Of a stretch of 64,000 nt of DNA, positions 7,999 to 17,133 are shown one piece after another; the first letter of the stretch is position 1; the number at the start of each line of letters is the position of its first letter. Below the pieces are notes generated by a model. The model did no database searches, was not told the DNA's origin, and saw only the letters and a list, made by a program, of their open reading frames with translations. Made by a program: the position numbers and the translations under genes. The stretch covers positions 186,001 to 250,000 of the forward strand of contig CAMLRS010000001.1 of assembly GCA_946482515.1 (NCBI GenBank), given 5' to 3'. This DNA is from an uncultured Flavobacteriales bacterium (lineage in GTDB: Bacteria; Bacteroidota; Bacteroidia; Flavobacteriales; Crocinitomicaceae).

Positions 7999-10964
7999 AT
8001 TCGTTTCTCCGACTGCTTCCCTTTTTATTCCTGGCCCAAACCGTTTTCGGTCAAAGCTACTCCTTTCTATCCTACTCCACTTCGGAGGGATTGCCACAAT
8101 CGCAGGTCACCTGTATCACACAGGATGAAAGCGGCTATTTGTGGGTGGGAACGCTGAGCGGACTGGCAAAATTCAACGGAAAGAAATTCCTGTCCTTTTC
8201 AACGGAAAACGGCCTGGTCAACAACCGCATCACGAGTCTTTCACTCATGGACAAAAAACTATGGGTAGGACACGAAGGTGGTGTGAGCGTGATGGTCAAC
8301 GGCAAAGCCAGGGGTTGGCAGCTGTTCGGAGAAGACCGCACGGTAGCGGTTACCGATATTGTGCATTTCAACAAATCCATTGTGGTGGCTACCAACGGTG
8401 GCGGACTCTACTTCATCAACGGCAATACCATTCGCAAATCCATGTTGCCAACAGCAGATGCGAACCGGTGCCGCGATCTGATGATTCGCAACGGGATTTT
8501 GTACATCGCCACCAGAAGCGGCGTGTATAAAACAGCCGATCTGAAACAATTCAGCCATCTTTCCTTATTCGGAGAGCGCAGCATCTGCGGTTTTGCTGAA
8601 GGCAAAGATCAATTGCTGGTAGCGACTTTCAAAGAAGGGTTGTTCCGCACCAACGATAACCTCACGGTACGGGATTCCATTCCCATTATGCCGATCCAGG
8701 AGCTGGATATTTACAGCATCAAGCGCAGCTATATCGATCAGAAAGGCCAGATCTGGCTCAACTCCGTCGATGGCGTCATCCGTATCAACCAGGAAGGGAG
8801 TCAGCTGTACCTGAACGAGAACAACGGTTTGCCGATCGCTTCCGTCAATTGCGTTTTCGAAGACCGGGAAGGCATCATCTGGATGGGAACCGAAGGAAAA
8901 GGCTTGCTGCGGTTTACCGGTGAGCAATTCGTTTATTACAACACCCGCAACGGTTTCCCGAGCGACCTCATTCTTTCCGTAGCCCGCTCACAGGATGGGA
9001 ATTACCTCTACGGCAGCTACGATAATGGGCTTTTCACCTGGAACAAATGGGCCGGGATGAAAGAGATCAAGGTCAGCGGAAATGTGATCTGGACGCTCGA
9101 GCACGACGCTTACGGCAACCTGTGGTGCGGCAGCGATAGGGGCATCACTGCTTTGTTCCGGGACGGACGCGAAAAACGCTTCTCTATCGATGACCGGAAC
9201 GGTCGGATCACCGTGATCCGGAAATTCCCGAATGGCGCCATGATTGCCGGCGGATCGGACGGCATGGGCTGGATACGGGGCGAAAACTTCATCCCGATCC
9301 GTTTGAACGCCGATTTTTCCAATGTGATCGGCATTGTACGCGACTTCGCCTCGTTCAATCAAAAAGTCATCTGTGCCGCCGATAAAGGCTTGTTCGAAAT
9401 CGTTCCGAAGACGGGCGAGATCAAGCACATGAAAAACTTTTCGTCGGGTGTAACGTCGCTTTCAGTCGACGACAACAACCGGCTCTGGATCGGTACGGAA
9501 AACGGGCTTTTTCTCTTCGACGGACTGAGATACGAGCCAATCCCTACCGGTAATTCCAACGGTAGCCGGTTCATCAATTTCCAGCAGAAGATCGGGCAGT
9601 ACATTTACATCGGCACCAACAACGGCTTGTATGTCTTCGACAGCAATGAAGAAAAGCCTTTTATCGTCAAGCATTACGGTATCAACGACGGTTTGGTGAA
9701 CCTCGAGTCGAATATCAATTCGGCTTTTTACGATGGTCGTTACCTCTGGTTCGGAACGGCGGAAGGTATGATCCGCTTCGATGTCAGAACAGGCGGGAAA
9801 TTTCGCCCAACCGGCATTCGTCCGCTGCTGACCATCAACGACATCCTGCTCAACTATCAGCCATTTGATTACAGTCTTTACAGTGAGCAGCTGAGCAGCA
9901 ACGGCCTTCCTGTGAACCTGCGTCTGCCTTACAACAAAAACAATATTTCCATCGAGCTCGACGGTATCCTGCTGGCCAATCCAAACGGGCTGCGCTACCA
10001 GTTCTGGCTCGAAGGACAGGACGAAAGCTGGTCACCGATGCTCTCCAACCCTTCCATCGTGCTGTCGAACATCCGCAGCGGCGATTACACACTCCATATC
10101 CGCACGATCGATGAAATGGGCATCATGTCGAAAGAAATCCTGTTGCCTATCCACATCACGCCGCCTTTCTGGGGAACTTGGTGGTTCTATACGCTAATCG
10201 TGATTCTGCTCGTGCTGGGTATCCGCAGCTTCTTCCGCAGCCGGATCCGCAAAGAGCGCGAGCGCAACTACAAGGAAAATCTTGAGAACAAAACGCGTTT
10301 GCTGGCGCTCGAGCAGCAATCCCTGAATGCCAGTATGAACCGGCATTTCATCTTCAACTCCCTGAATTCCATCCAGTATTTCATCAATACGCAGGATCGT
10401 TTATCTGCCAACCGCTACCTGACCAATTTTGCCAAGCTGATCCGGAAAAACCTTGACAGCGCTGCCGAAGGCGACAATATCGTAACGCTGCAGCAAGAGC
10501 TCGAACGATTGGAATTGTACCTGTCGCTCGAAGCGATGCGTTTCAAGGACCGCTTCTCCTACTCGATCGACACGGATGATATTGATACTGAGCAGGTCAT
10601 GGTCCCGGCGATGTTGCTGCAGCCTTTCGTTGAAAACAGTATTATTCATGGAATTTTGCCGAATGAATCGAAAAAAGGTGAAATCAGCGTTTCGTTGAAG
10701 CATGTTGGTGAAACGATCGAGATTTTGCTCAGCGACAACGGGATCGGAATCGATTACAGTATCCGTCAAAAGCAGCAATTTCAGGGTGATCACAAGTCGC
10801 AGGGAATGGAAATCACTTCCAAGCGCATTAGCCTGATCCGCAAAATGTGGAAGAAAGATTATGAGCTCCTAGGCCCCTATCAAGTGATGAATTCTGACAA
10901 TTCAATCAAAGGAACCAACGTTTTAATCAAAATTCCATACGAAAATTTGGATATATCTGATTGA
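7995..10964 (+). CDS. Sensor histidine kinase with periplasmic two-component propellers
   Basis: The 989-residue protein begins with a signal sequence (MNSFLRLLPFLFLAQTVFGQ). A long periplasmic part of Reg_prop propeller blades follows, with repeated motifs such as GYLWVGTLSGLAKFNG, GIIWMGTEGKGLLRF and RLWIGTENGLFLFDG. A Y_Y_Y domain precedes one transmembrane helix (WWFYTLIVILLVLGI). The cytoplasmic part is a LytS/YehU-type His_kinase domain with His784 in NRHFIFNSLNSIQ and an ATP-binding domain (LLQPFVENSIIHGI, SDNGIGID). Proteins of this build sense extracytoplasmic signals and phosphorylate a LytTR regulator, here the gene directly upstream. The ligand is unknown. Confidence 0.94.
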   Translation: MNSFLRLLPFLFLAQTVFGQSYSFLSYSTSEGLPQSQVTCITQDESGYLWVGTLSGLAKFNGKKFLSFSTENGLVNNRITSLSLMDKKLWVGHEGGVSVMVNGKARGWQLFGEDRTVAVTDIVHFNKSIVVATNGGGLYFINGNTIRKSMLPTADANRCRDLMIRNGILYIATRSGVYKTADLKQFSHLSLFGERSICGFAEGKDQLLVATFKEGLFRTNDNLTVRDSIPIMPIQELDIYSIKRSYIDQKGQIWLNSVDGVIRINQEGSQLYLNENNGLPIASVNCVFEDREGIIWMGTEGKGLLRFTGEQFVYYNTRNGFPSDLILSVARSQDGNYLYGSYDNGLFTWNKWAGMKEIKVSGNVIWTLEHDAYGNLWCGSDRGITALFRDGREKRFSIDDRNGRITVIRKFPNGAMIAGGSDGMGWIRGENFIPIRLNADFSNVIGIVRDFASFNQKVICAADKGLFEIVPKTGEIKHMKNFSSGVTSLSVDDNNRLWIGTENGLFLFDGLRYEPIPTGNSNGSRFINFQQKIGQYIYIGTNNGLYVFDSNEEKPFIVKHYGINDGLVNLESNINSAFYDGRYLWFGTAEGMIRFDVRTGGKFRPTGIRPLLTINDILLNYQPFDYSLYSEQLSSNGLPVNLRLPYNKNNISIELDGILLANPNGLRYQFWLEGQDESWSPMLSNPSIVLSNIRSGDYTLHIRTIDEMGIMSKEILLPIHITPPFWGTWWFYTLIVILLVLGIRSFFRSRIRKERERNYKENLENKTRLLALEQQSLNASMNRHFIFNSLNSIQYFINTQDRLSANRYLTNFAKLIRKNLDSAAEGDNIVTLQQELERLELYLSLEAMRFKDRFSYSIDTDDIDTEQVMVPAMLLQPFVENSIIHGILPNESKKGEISVSLKHVGETIEILLSDNGIGIDYSIRQKQQFQGDHKSQGMEITSKRISLIRKMWKKDYELLGPYQVMNSDNSIKGTNVLIKIPYENLDISD

Positions 10965-10978
10965 TTCCTTTATATTTG
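10946..10978 (+). promoter_or_regulatory. Promoter of the acidic lipoprotein gene
   Basis: TTTG (10946-10949) and a full-consensus TATATTTG (10971-10978) are separated by 21 nt. The ATG at 11003 follows 24 nt later. The promoter begins inside the 3' end of the sensor kinase gene, so the small gene can be expressed independently. Confidence 0.65.
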
Positions 10979-11002
10979 TTCGTAACATACACTCACTAAG
11001 TA

Positions 11003-11224
11003 ATGAAATTAATAGGAGTTATAGCAATTTTAGCCATTGTTGCAGTTGGTTGTGAGAAGGAAGATATCCGTCCAAACACAACTAATCCGGCCTCTTTAGA
11101 GAAGATGGCCACTGTAGGTGGAGACGATGCAGAAGACGACGGCAACGACGACGGTGCCGGAACTGGCATTGTTGACCCTAACACAGATACTGACGCATCA
11201 AGCGGCCGCAAAAAAGGAAGATAA
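11003..11224 (+). CDS. Tiny acidic lipoprotein, 73 aa
   Basis: The signal MKLIGVIAILAIVAVGC carries a lipobox-like AVGC with the lipidated cysteine at residue 17. The mature peptide of about 57 residues is dominated by Asp/Gly (DDAEDDGNDDGAGTG, VDPNTDTD) and ends in a basic tail (GRKKGR). It looks intrinsically disordered and may bind cations, which is inference. It has its own promoter and terminator and lies directly after the propeller sensor kinase. No family recognised. Confidence 0.75.
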   Translation: MKLIGVIAILAIVAVGCEKEDIRPNTTNPASLEKMATVGGDDAEDDGNDDGAGTGIVDPNTDTDASSGRKKGR

Positions 11225-11247
11225 TATCGTTCTGATACACGATACGT

Positions 11248-11281
11248 AAACCGTTTCATCCATAGGTGAAGCGGTTTTTTT
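11248..11281 (+). terminator. Terminator of the acidic lipoprotein gene
   Basis: AAACCG..TTCA pairs with TGAA.GCGGTTT around the loop tccatagg, followed by a T run. It lies about 25 nt after the stop codon. Confidence 0.75.
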
Positions 11282-11399
11282 ATGCCTGTATCCCAAGTGA
11301 TAAGTCAGTCGTCCCTACCGTTCACTCAACTCCCGCCAATCGTCTGATTTCCTTTGTTATTTTCGGGTAAACTACTATCCCTAAATAATACTATGGAGC

Positions 11400-12944
11400 A
11401 TGTCTACCAAAATAAAGGACAGTCTGCATGAGCTGATTCATGCCATGACAAAAACGGAAAAGCGTTATTTCAAGCTACATGCCACCCGGCATTCAGCAGA
11501 AGAATCGACTATGGTCGTGCTGTTCGACTTCATCACCCGGCAGGAAAGCTACGATGAAGAAGCCTTGTTTCGTCATTTCAAAGGCAAACCGCTGCTGAAC
11601 CAGTTTTCTACCGTCAAAAAACGATTGTACGACCTCATCCTGCAATCGCTGCATTTATTCCATGAAAACAGCTCGCTGGAGGCACAACTGGAACGCATGC
11701 TGCACCAGGCAACGATTCTGTACGAGAAATCACTTTACGATCAGAGCCTTCGTCACCTGCGCAGCATCGAAAAAGCAGCACAGCGTCATGAGCTGTTCCT
11801 TGTTCTTGTACAGGCCGGTAAACTGAAGCAACGCATCATAGAAACAAAAGGGTACGATCTGGAAGACGATCCGGTGAAAGAGCTCAACGCAGCCACGCAG
11901 CATTTCCTTTCACGCGAACAGCTGATCCACGAGCTGTGGCAGATCAAGAGCAACCTGTTCCGGCAGCTGCAATCAACGGGTATTGTGACCACGCAGGAGC
12001 AAAAGCAGCAGCTCGACAGCCTGATGCTTTCCCTGCCGGATGTGCCATCGCTGAATGTGCGCTCGACCGAAGCCATGTATCTGTTCCACCATATTCAATC
12101 AGCCTATTATTATGCTACCGGCGAGTTCCGGAAAAGCCTCGACAGCACCGAGCTTACGATCTGTCACCTGCTCGATCATCCGGCTTTTACCAAGGAACGT
12201 CCAAATATCCTGATATCGGCTCTTACCAACGCCTGTTACCTGGCCGAAATGACTGGTTTGTATGACAAAGGCGCTTCTTTCCTGGAACTGTTGAAAAACG
12301 TCAGCAAAGAACAGGAAAGCCTTTCTGAAGATTTACAGATCAAATTGTTTTCCAGCGTTTCGAGCATAGAGCTGAGCCTGCTGATCCTTCGCGGCGATTT
12401 TCAGGCTTCGGCACAGCTGATAGCCAATATCCAATCAGGTATGGACCGTTACGGCTTCAAAATCCATCCGGCGCGCCGTGCTTTTTTCCAGCTTAAGCTG
12501 GCGATCGTACACATGGGCAACGAACAGTACTCGGCTGCGCTGCGGTATATCAACGAGCTCATCAATACCACGCGCCCGGACGAAAAAGAGGAAATGGTGA
12601 TTACGGCCCACCTGCTCAGCGTGATCCTGCACTTTGAATTGCGGAATATGGATTATCTGCCGTATGTGATCAAATCCACACAGCGGATCCTGAAAAGCCA
12701 TCATCACGCCAAGGGCTTCGAGACCTTGTTCCTGCAAACGCTTTCTAAAACGGTGAAGAGCCACGAGCTGGATTTCCCGGAGCTGTTTAGCAACCTGTTC
12801 GAGCAATTACAGGAAGTACAGCTCCAACAAGGCGGCAATCTTTCTGTCCATTTCGATTTCCTGACATGGGTGGAAGCGAAAGCAAGGCATCATTCGCTGG
12901 CAGCGGCGCTGAAGCAGAAGTATCATTTTTTAGCCTCGGCTTAA
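11400..12944 (+). CDS. Helical-repeat protein of unknown function, 514 aa
   Basis: I do not recognise a named family. The protein looks almost entirely alpha-helical, rich in Leu, Gln, Glu and His, with TPR-like helical pairs in the middle and C-terminal parts (ALRYINELINTTRPDEKEEM, THLLSVILHFELRN-like segments). A basic N-terminal region includes TKTEKRYFKLHATRH. No signal peptide or membrane segment is present, so it should be cytoplasmic. It stands alone between a terminator and an intergenic repeat. The ATG at 11400 directly precedes a good start sequence (MSTKIKDSLHELI). Confidence 0.75.
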   Translation: MSTKIKDSLHELIHAMTKTEKRYFKLHATRHSAEESTMVVLFDFITRQESYDEEALFRHFKGKPLLNQFSTVKKRLYDLILQSLHLFHENSSLEAQLERMLHQATILYEKSLYDQSLRHLRSIEKAAQRHELFLVLVQAGKLKQRIIETKGYDLEDDPVKELNAATQHFLSREQLIHELWQIKSNLFRQLQSTGIVTTQEQKQQLDSLMLSLPDVPSLNVRSTEAMYLFHHIQSAYYYATGEFRKSLDSTELTICHLLDHPAFTKERPNILISALTNACYLAEMTGLYDKGASFLELLKNVSKEQESLSEDLQIKLFSSVSSIELSLLILRGDFQASAQLIANIQSGMDRYGFKIHPARRAFFQLKLAIVHMGNEQYSAALRYINELINTTRPDEKEEMVITAHLLSVILHFELRNMDYLPYVIKSTQRILKSHHHAKGFETLFLQTLSKTVKSHELDFPELFSNLFEQLQEVQLQQGGNLSVHFDFLTWVEAKARHHSLAAALKQKYHFLASA

Positions 12945-13015
12945 TGATTTTTGATGTTGGATGTTTAATTTTTGAGGAATGTTTTTTCGCCATCAAGCAT
13001 CAAAAATCCAACATC
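12945..13015. repeat. Intergenic inverted repeat, family B, copy 2
   Basis: GATTTTTGATG (12946-12956) pairs perfectly with CATCAAAAATC (12998-13008), and the flanks GTTGGATG and CATCCAACATC-like words extend the similarity. It fills the whole gap between two convergent genes and ends at the thiL stop codon. No other terminator is visible there, so the hairpin may act as one. Confidence 0.8.
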
Positions 13016-14053
13016 TCAAGAGAAGTGGTTCCAGCCTTGTGCTTTGAGTTCGATCAGTGAGTCGTTTGAATCTACGAGGTATTTGCCCTGCTCGGCGGTC
13101 GTCATGTAACCGATGACAGTCATGTGCGGGTTGCCTTTGATCTTGTCGTATTCCTGCTGGTCGATCGTGAACAAAAGCTCGTAATCTTCGCCACCATTGA
13201 GTGCGCATGTCACCGGATCAAGATTGAAATCGATTGCTGTGGTTGACGTAGTGGAATCGATCGGCAATTTGGCGTTGTAGATCATGGCTCCGGTTCCGCT
13301 GGCTTTGCACAGGTGCAGGACTTCAGACGCGAGTCCGTCGGAAACGTCGATCATGGAAGTTGGCAGTACGTCGAGCTCGGCCAGGAAGCCAATCACGTCT
13401 TTCCGGGCTTCGGGTTTCAGCTGACGACCGATCACGTAATCGAAACCATCGAGATCGGGCTGGATATCGGGATTGGCTTTGAAGACTTCTTTTTCGCGCT
13501 CCAATACCTGCAAACCGGCATAAGCACCACCCAAATCACCTGTTACGACGATCAGATCGTTCGGCTTCGCACCGGCGCGGTAGACAACTTTGTCTTTTTT
13601 CACGACTCCGACAGCTGTTACGGAAATCATTAAACCGGCACCGGATGAGGTTGTATCCCCTCCGACCAGGTCAACGCCGTAATGCTCGCACGCCAGGCGG
13701 ATCCCTTCATACAGCTCTTCGAGCGCTTCCAGCGGGAAACGATTGGAAACAGCCAATGAAACAGTAATATGCTCGGGCGTTCCGTTCATGGCCACGATAT
13801 CGGAAAGGTTCACCACAACGGATTTGTAGCCAAGGTGTTTGAACGGCATGTACATGAGGTTGAAATGAACGCCTTCGATGAGCAGATCGGTGCTGATGAG
13901 CGTATAATGCTCTGCATCGCGCTCCAGAACGGCCGCATCGTCACCGATTCCTTTTACGGTTCCGGCATTCCGGTTGACGAAAGCTCCCGTCAGTTTGTCA
14001 ATCAGGCCAAATTCGCCCAGGTCTCCTAATTCCGTACGCCGTTGTTCGCTCAT
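13016..14053 (-). CDS. thiL: Thiamine-monophosphate kinase
   Basis: ThiL phosphorylates thiamine phosphate to thiamine diphosphate with ATP in the cytoplasm. The family signature motifs are in order: GIGDDAAVL, ISTDLLIEGVHF, NLSDIVAMNGTP, DLVGGDTTSS, VVTGDLGGAYAG, MIDVSDGLASE and NGGEDYELLFT. About 345 residues is close to the usual length. I chose the ATG at 14053 (MSEQRRTELGDLGEF) over one seven codons upstream because the -7 box at 14072-14079 would start transcription inside the longer version. No other thiamine gene is nearby. Confidence 0.94.
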   Translation of the reverse strand: MSEQRRTELGDLGEFGLIDKLTGAFVNRNAGTVKGIGDDAAVLERDAEHYTLISTDLLIEGVHFNLMYMPFKHLGYKSVVVNLSDIVAMNGTPEHITVSLAVSNRFPLEALEELYEGIRLACEHYGVDLVGGDTTSSGAGLMISVTAVGVVKKDKVVYRAGAKPNDLIVVTGDLGGAYAGLQVLEREKEVFKANPDIQPDLDGFDYVIGRQLKPEARKDVIGFLAELDVLPTSMIDVSDGLASEVLHLCKASGTGAMIYNAKLPIDSTTSTTAIDFNLDPVTCALNGGEDYELLFTIDQQEYDKIKGNPHMTVIGYMTTAEQGKYLVDSNDSLIELKAQGWNHFS

Positions 14054-14071
14054 AATCTGTTGATGATGCTG

Positions 14072-14079
14072 CAAAGCTA
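14072..14079 (-). promoter_or_regulatory. -7 promoter element of thiL
   Basis: Read on the minus strand this is TAGCTTTG, a perfect TAnnTTTG match, 18 nt upstream of the chosen start. It also argues for the shorter ThiL. No -33 element is obvious, and no TPP-riboswitch-like leader fits in the short 5' region. Confidence 0.6.
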
Positions 14080-14109
14080 ACGATTTCAGCGCAGACGGCC
14101 TATCCGGGT

Positions 14110-14964
14110 TTACAGCGTCTTAAATATTATCGGCATTTTCATCATGACAGCTACAGGCTTACCCTGGTAGTGAGCAGGAATGTATTTTTCAAGCAGTCGT
14201 ACCACCCGGATGGCTTCTTCATCCAGTCCATATCCTTTTTTCTCCCTGACATGAACGTTGGTTATCGATCCATCGGGTGTTATGGTAAACCACACGATAA
14301 CTTTCGCCGAAATCTCATGCTCCATTGCTGCATCGGGATAGGTCGTGTTTTCTGCTATAACTTTTCTCAAAGCTGTAAGACCGCCCTCATAAAACGGGGG
14401 ATTCTCCAATTTGGATTCGATTGTATCACTGTCCAGCACTACTTCATAGGTAGTTGTGTCTGCAGCAAACAACTGCCGATTCGATGTGTAATCATAACGG
14501 TACTTCAGCTCATTTTTGAGATAATAGGATGCAATACCGACCCGTTTTCCGTTCTGCCAATTCTCAGATGCAACGATTTGCCCCTCCTGATCGTAGGTTG
14601 TCCAGGTACTGTCTTTCTGATCGTTTTTATAGAAACCCTGTTCCTTCAACATTTTAATGCCCCAATGATAGCTTCTGTATTCCCCCTCTTTTTTTCCGTC
14701 CAGATATTCAGTTGTTGTTTCCAGTCTCTTCCAGCCATACGTTTCCCAGGTGCCTGTTTTCTTACCGTTATCATAGAAGCCTTTCTCTGCAAGGTTCTTG
14801 AATTCATAGCGCGTGTATTCGCCGTGACGGATAGCAGTGTTCGATTTGAGAACATAATACTGTTCCTTTTCGGTTCTGTCTATCGTATGCTTAATCAATT
14901 TGGTTTTCTGGGAAAATGCGAGCTGTGATACACACAGCAACAACAGGATGGCCAGTAGTTTCAT
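14110..14964 (-). CDS. Secreted MORN-type repeat protein with C-terminal TonB domain
   Basis: The 284-residue protein has a signal peptide (MKLLAILLLLCVSQLAFSQ). Residues about 45-160 hold toxin-antitoxin/MORN-variant repeats (RHGEYTRYEFKNLAEKGFYDNGKKTGTW, split over several units such as DGKKEGEYRSYHWG and QNGKRVGIASYYLKNE). The last ~95 residues form a TonB C-terminal domain (YPDAAMEHEISAKVIVWF, TPDGSITNVHVREKKGYGLDEEAIRVVRL). It lacks the N-terminal membrane anchor of true TonB and should be periplasmic or surface-associated. A -7 box lies 17 nt upstream of the start. It may be co-transcribed with thiL, which follows after 56 bp. Confidence 0.82.
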   Translation of the reverse strand: MKLLAILLLLCVSQLAFSQKTKLIKHTIDRTEKEQYYVLKSNTAIRHGEYTRYEFKNLAEKGFYDNGKKTGTWETYGWKRLETTTEYLDGKKEGEYRSYHWGIKMLKEQGFYKNDQKDSTWTTYDQEGQIVASENWQNGKRVGIASYYLKNELKYRYDYTSNRQLFAADTTTYEVVLDSDTIESKLENPPFYEGGLTALRKVIAENTTYPDAAMEHEISAKVIVWFTITPDGSITNVHVREKKGYGLDEEAIRVVRLLEKYIPAHYQGKPVAVMMKMPIIFKTL

Positions 14965-14980
14965 TTCTGATGATTTGCTT

Positions 14981-14988
14981 CAAAGCTA
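14981..14988 (-). promoter_or_regulatory. -7 promoter element of the MORN/TonB-C gene
   Basis: On the minus strand this reads TAGCTTTG, identical to the thiL box, and lies 17 nt before the ATG. The -33 element is not evident. Confidence 0.55.
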
Positions 14989-15011
14989 CTAATTTTGACC
15001 GGCATCCGTTA

Positions 15012-15044
15012 AATGAAAAGCCCCGCAATCTTCACTGCGGGGCT
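15012..15044 (-). terminator. Terminator of the T9SS type A protein gene
   Basis: AGCCCCGCA (15019-15027) pairs perfectly with TGCGGGGCT (15036-15044). On the minus strand the stem is followed by a T-rich run and lies about 13 nt after the stop codon at 15057. Confidence 0.88.
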
Positions 15045-15056
15045 CCTGGTATATAA

Positions 15057-16558
15057 TCAATCCTGTTTGATAAATCTCGCGGTGCCTTCTGGTAAACGGA
15101 GCAGGTAGCAACCGTTGGGAAGGTCATCGACAGGAATTGTTGCCTGGAAGAGCCGGCCGCTTTTCACCTGCTTGCCATCGAGGGTGAAGATCTCGAACGG
15201 CAGGTTGTCGGCTCCTGAAACTGTGAGGTGCGTACTAGCAGGATTCGGGTGTACGGCAAGTGTTTGCAGCTCGAGCTCTCCTGTGCCCACAAATTCAGCA
15301 AAGCACTCGAACTCTTGCTCATTGTAAAAGCTCTGGACAAAACCAGCGACTTCGATCAGGCTGTCGACCGGTGCGAAGAGATCATCCTCCACTGAATTTT
15401 CCGCGTAAACGACGGCGTAATCAAAACAGGTAACATCGCCCGGACCGAACGTTTCCGGCGCAAAGCTGATGAAGCTCCGGCGATCGTAGGGTGTGTTTCC
15501 CTGTCCAGGCTCCGTCCAGCCTAATTCCCTCAGACCGGGGCAAAAATGCAGGAAAGGCTCGCCCTGATCATCCACCTGCGGGTTGCCGTCGGTTGTGATC
15601 CCACGGAACAGGTCGTTGACTTGTGCAATGGTAAGCGTGTTGATGTCCGCATCTTCGGAAACATGAGCAAACAGTGGCTTATTGAGCGTGATGACTCCGG
15701 CAGCGGGTGGTGTTTCGCCATAATAACCGTTATCGAGCGAATCGGCATTATAGACATACGCCATATTTTCGCCTGAAGCCGTTCCGAGGAAATCATCTTC
15801 CGCATTACCGAGATCGAAGTCGATGTAGGAACCGAAGCGGAAATTATACAGCGTCTGCGTACCGCGATTGATGACTTCCGCATGCACGAACGTCGTATTG
15901 TTCAAGGCGTCATCGCTCGCATACTGGTAAAACAGGAGGTGGATTTCCATCTGGGCCGGTTGACTTCCAGAGAGGTGTTGTCCTGCATCGTCATTGATAA
16001 TCGTAAAAACAGCTTTTTCGCCCCTGATGAGTGGATATTCGCCGAGAACCGGCTCGTATAACCCATTGCCGTTTCCGTCATGAAAAGGTGCCAAAATAGC
16101 TGCTTCGCCGTTGTTGATATCACCATTTCCCGGCCAGCTGGCAATCATACCCGGCATGATATACCCGGAATCATTCCAATGCGCCACATGGTAATTGATG
16201 GCCTCCTGGTTTATCCAATAGATCGTATTGTTCTGCCACCGGTCGATGTAATCCGGATCGTTGTAATCCACAGCAACCGGCCCCCGAAAAAATCGCCCAA
16301 AGGATAGCCGGTGATCGCGCCTTTGAGCTGGTTGTTGACGTCTTCGCCCACGGCCATCACATTCATAAAGGAAATGATCCTGTTATCTGAATTTATGGGA
16401 ATTTCATAACCAGGACCATTCGAATTCCAGAAAAAGGTTCCGTTGTTAGAAGCCCATGTAAACACATTGTTCGTTCCAAGGCTTAAGGAAGTAATGCTTT
16501 GTGCATAGATGGCAGTTCCTGTCAACGCTGCCAGAACAGTTGTAATAGTTCGTTTCAT
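15057..16558 (-). pseudogene. T9SS type A secreted protein with an apparent frameshift
   Basis: Two overlapping frames together make one protein. The first (16558 to about 16290) starts with a signal peptide (MKRTITTVLAALTGTAIYAQ) and runs to YPLGDFFGG. The second continues with PVAVDYNDPDYIDRW and runs to the end at 15057, finishing with a type A sorting domain (VHPNPASTHLTVSG, DLPNGCYLLRLPEGTARF). The switch falls at a homopolymer (minus strand TTTTTTCGGGGG, near 16285-16296); one extra G restores a single frame reading FGGPVAVDYN. A sequencing or assembly error, a recent mutation or phase variation could explain it. If intact, it would be a secreted protein of roughly 500 residues. It has no recognised catalytic domain. 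Confidence 0.8.
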
Positions 16559-16747
16559 AAATCGGGATTCAATAAGTTATAGTGGTTGAATACGTCTTTC
16601 GCATTCTTCTGAGAGGAACGTTGCTCGTTTCTAAAGCGTTGACATGATTGAGGGAAATGCATCCACTGGAAATCAAGCTGTAGCGGGAAAGAAGTGAATT
16701 GTGTACAACCAGCCCGCAGAAACGAAATCAAAAAAAAGGTAAAAAAA

Positions 16748-16784
16748 TTTGCGAAACCGAAAAGTTGCACATATATTCGCAACT
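16748..16784 (+). promoter_or_regulatory. Promoter and probable operator of the arsR-type operon
   Basis: TTTG (16748-16751) and TATATTCG (16772-16779) are spaced 20 nt apart. An inverted repeat AGTTGC (16763-16768) / GCAACT (16779-16784) with a 10-nt spacer overlaps the -7 box; another half site, GGTTGC, lies at 16789-16794. This geometry suits a dimeric ArsR repressor blocking RNA polymerase, so autoregulation is likely but inferred. Confidence 0.6.
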
Positions 16785-16812
16785 AAATGGTTGCTCAATC
16801 AAACCACATAAT

Positions 16813-17133
16813 ATGAGACGAGATATATTTCAGGCCATCGCCGATCCGACCAGAAGGGCCATTATTGCCCTGATAGCATTGAAGGCTATGACTCCCAATG
16901 CCATCGCCGAACATTTTGACACGAGCCGACAGGCTGTTTCCAAGCATTTACGCATCCTGACGGAATGCGAGCTGATCAGGCAGGAACAGCAGGGACGCGA
17001 AATCTATTACCAGCTCGAGATCACTAAAATGAAAGAAATCGATCACTGGCTGGAACAATTCCGAAAGATCTGGGAAAACCGCTTTAACCAACTGGACGAT
17101 TTATTAGCAACACTTAAAACTGAGAAAAAATGA
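16813..17133 (+). CDS. ArsR-family winged-helix transcriptional regulator
   Basis: The 106-residue protein starts [20 protein letters not shown] and carries the winged helix-turn-helix: [20 protein letters not shown] is the recognition region, and [16 protein letters not shown] the wing. This is the ArsR subgroup that typically sits in front of AHSA1/SRPBCC genes, which lacks the metal-binding cysteines of true ArsR/SmtB sensors; none is visible at the helix positions here. I placed the start at 16813, downstream of the promoter, because the longer frame begins inside untranscribed DNA. Its stop overlaps the next start (ATGA), so the operon is tightly coupled. Confidence 0.93.
   Translation: MRRDIFQAIADPTRRAIIALIALKAMTPNAIAEHFDTSRQAVSKHLRILTECELIRQEQQGREIYYQLEITKMKEIDHWLEQFRKIWENRFNQLDDLLATLKTEKK

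Noticed and set aside
14054..14109. TPP riboswitch ahead of thiL
   Set aside because: The gap is only 56 bp, contains a -7 box, and shows none of the conserved thi-box words.
15057..16558. Two separate genes in this stretch
   Set aside because: The upstream frame has the signal peptide and the downstream frame has the sorting domain; they overlap exactly at a homopolymer, so one frameshifted gene is the simpler reading.
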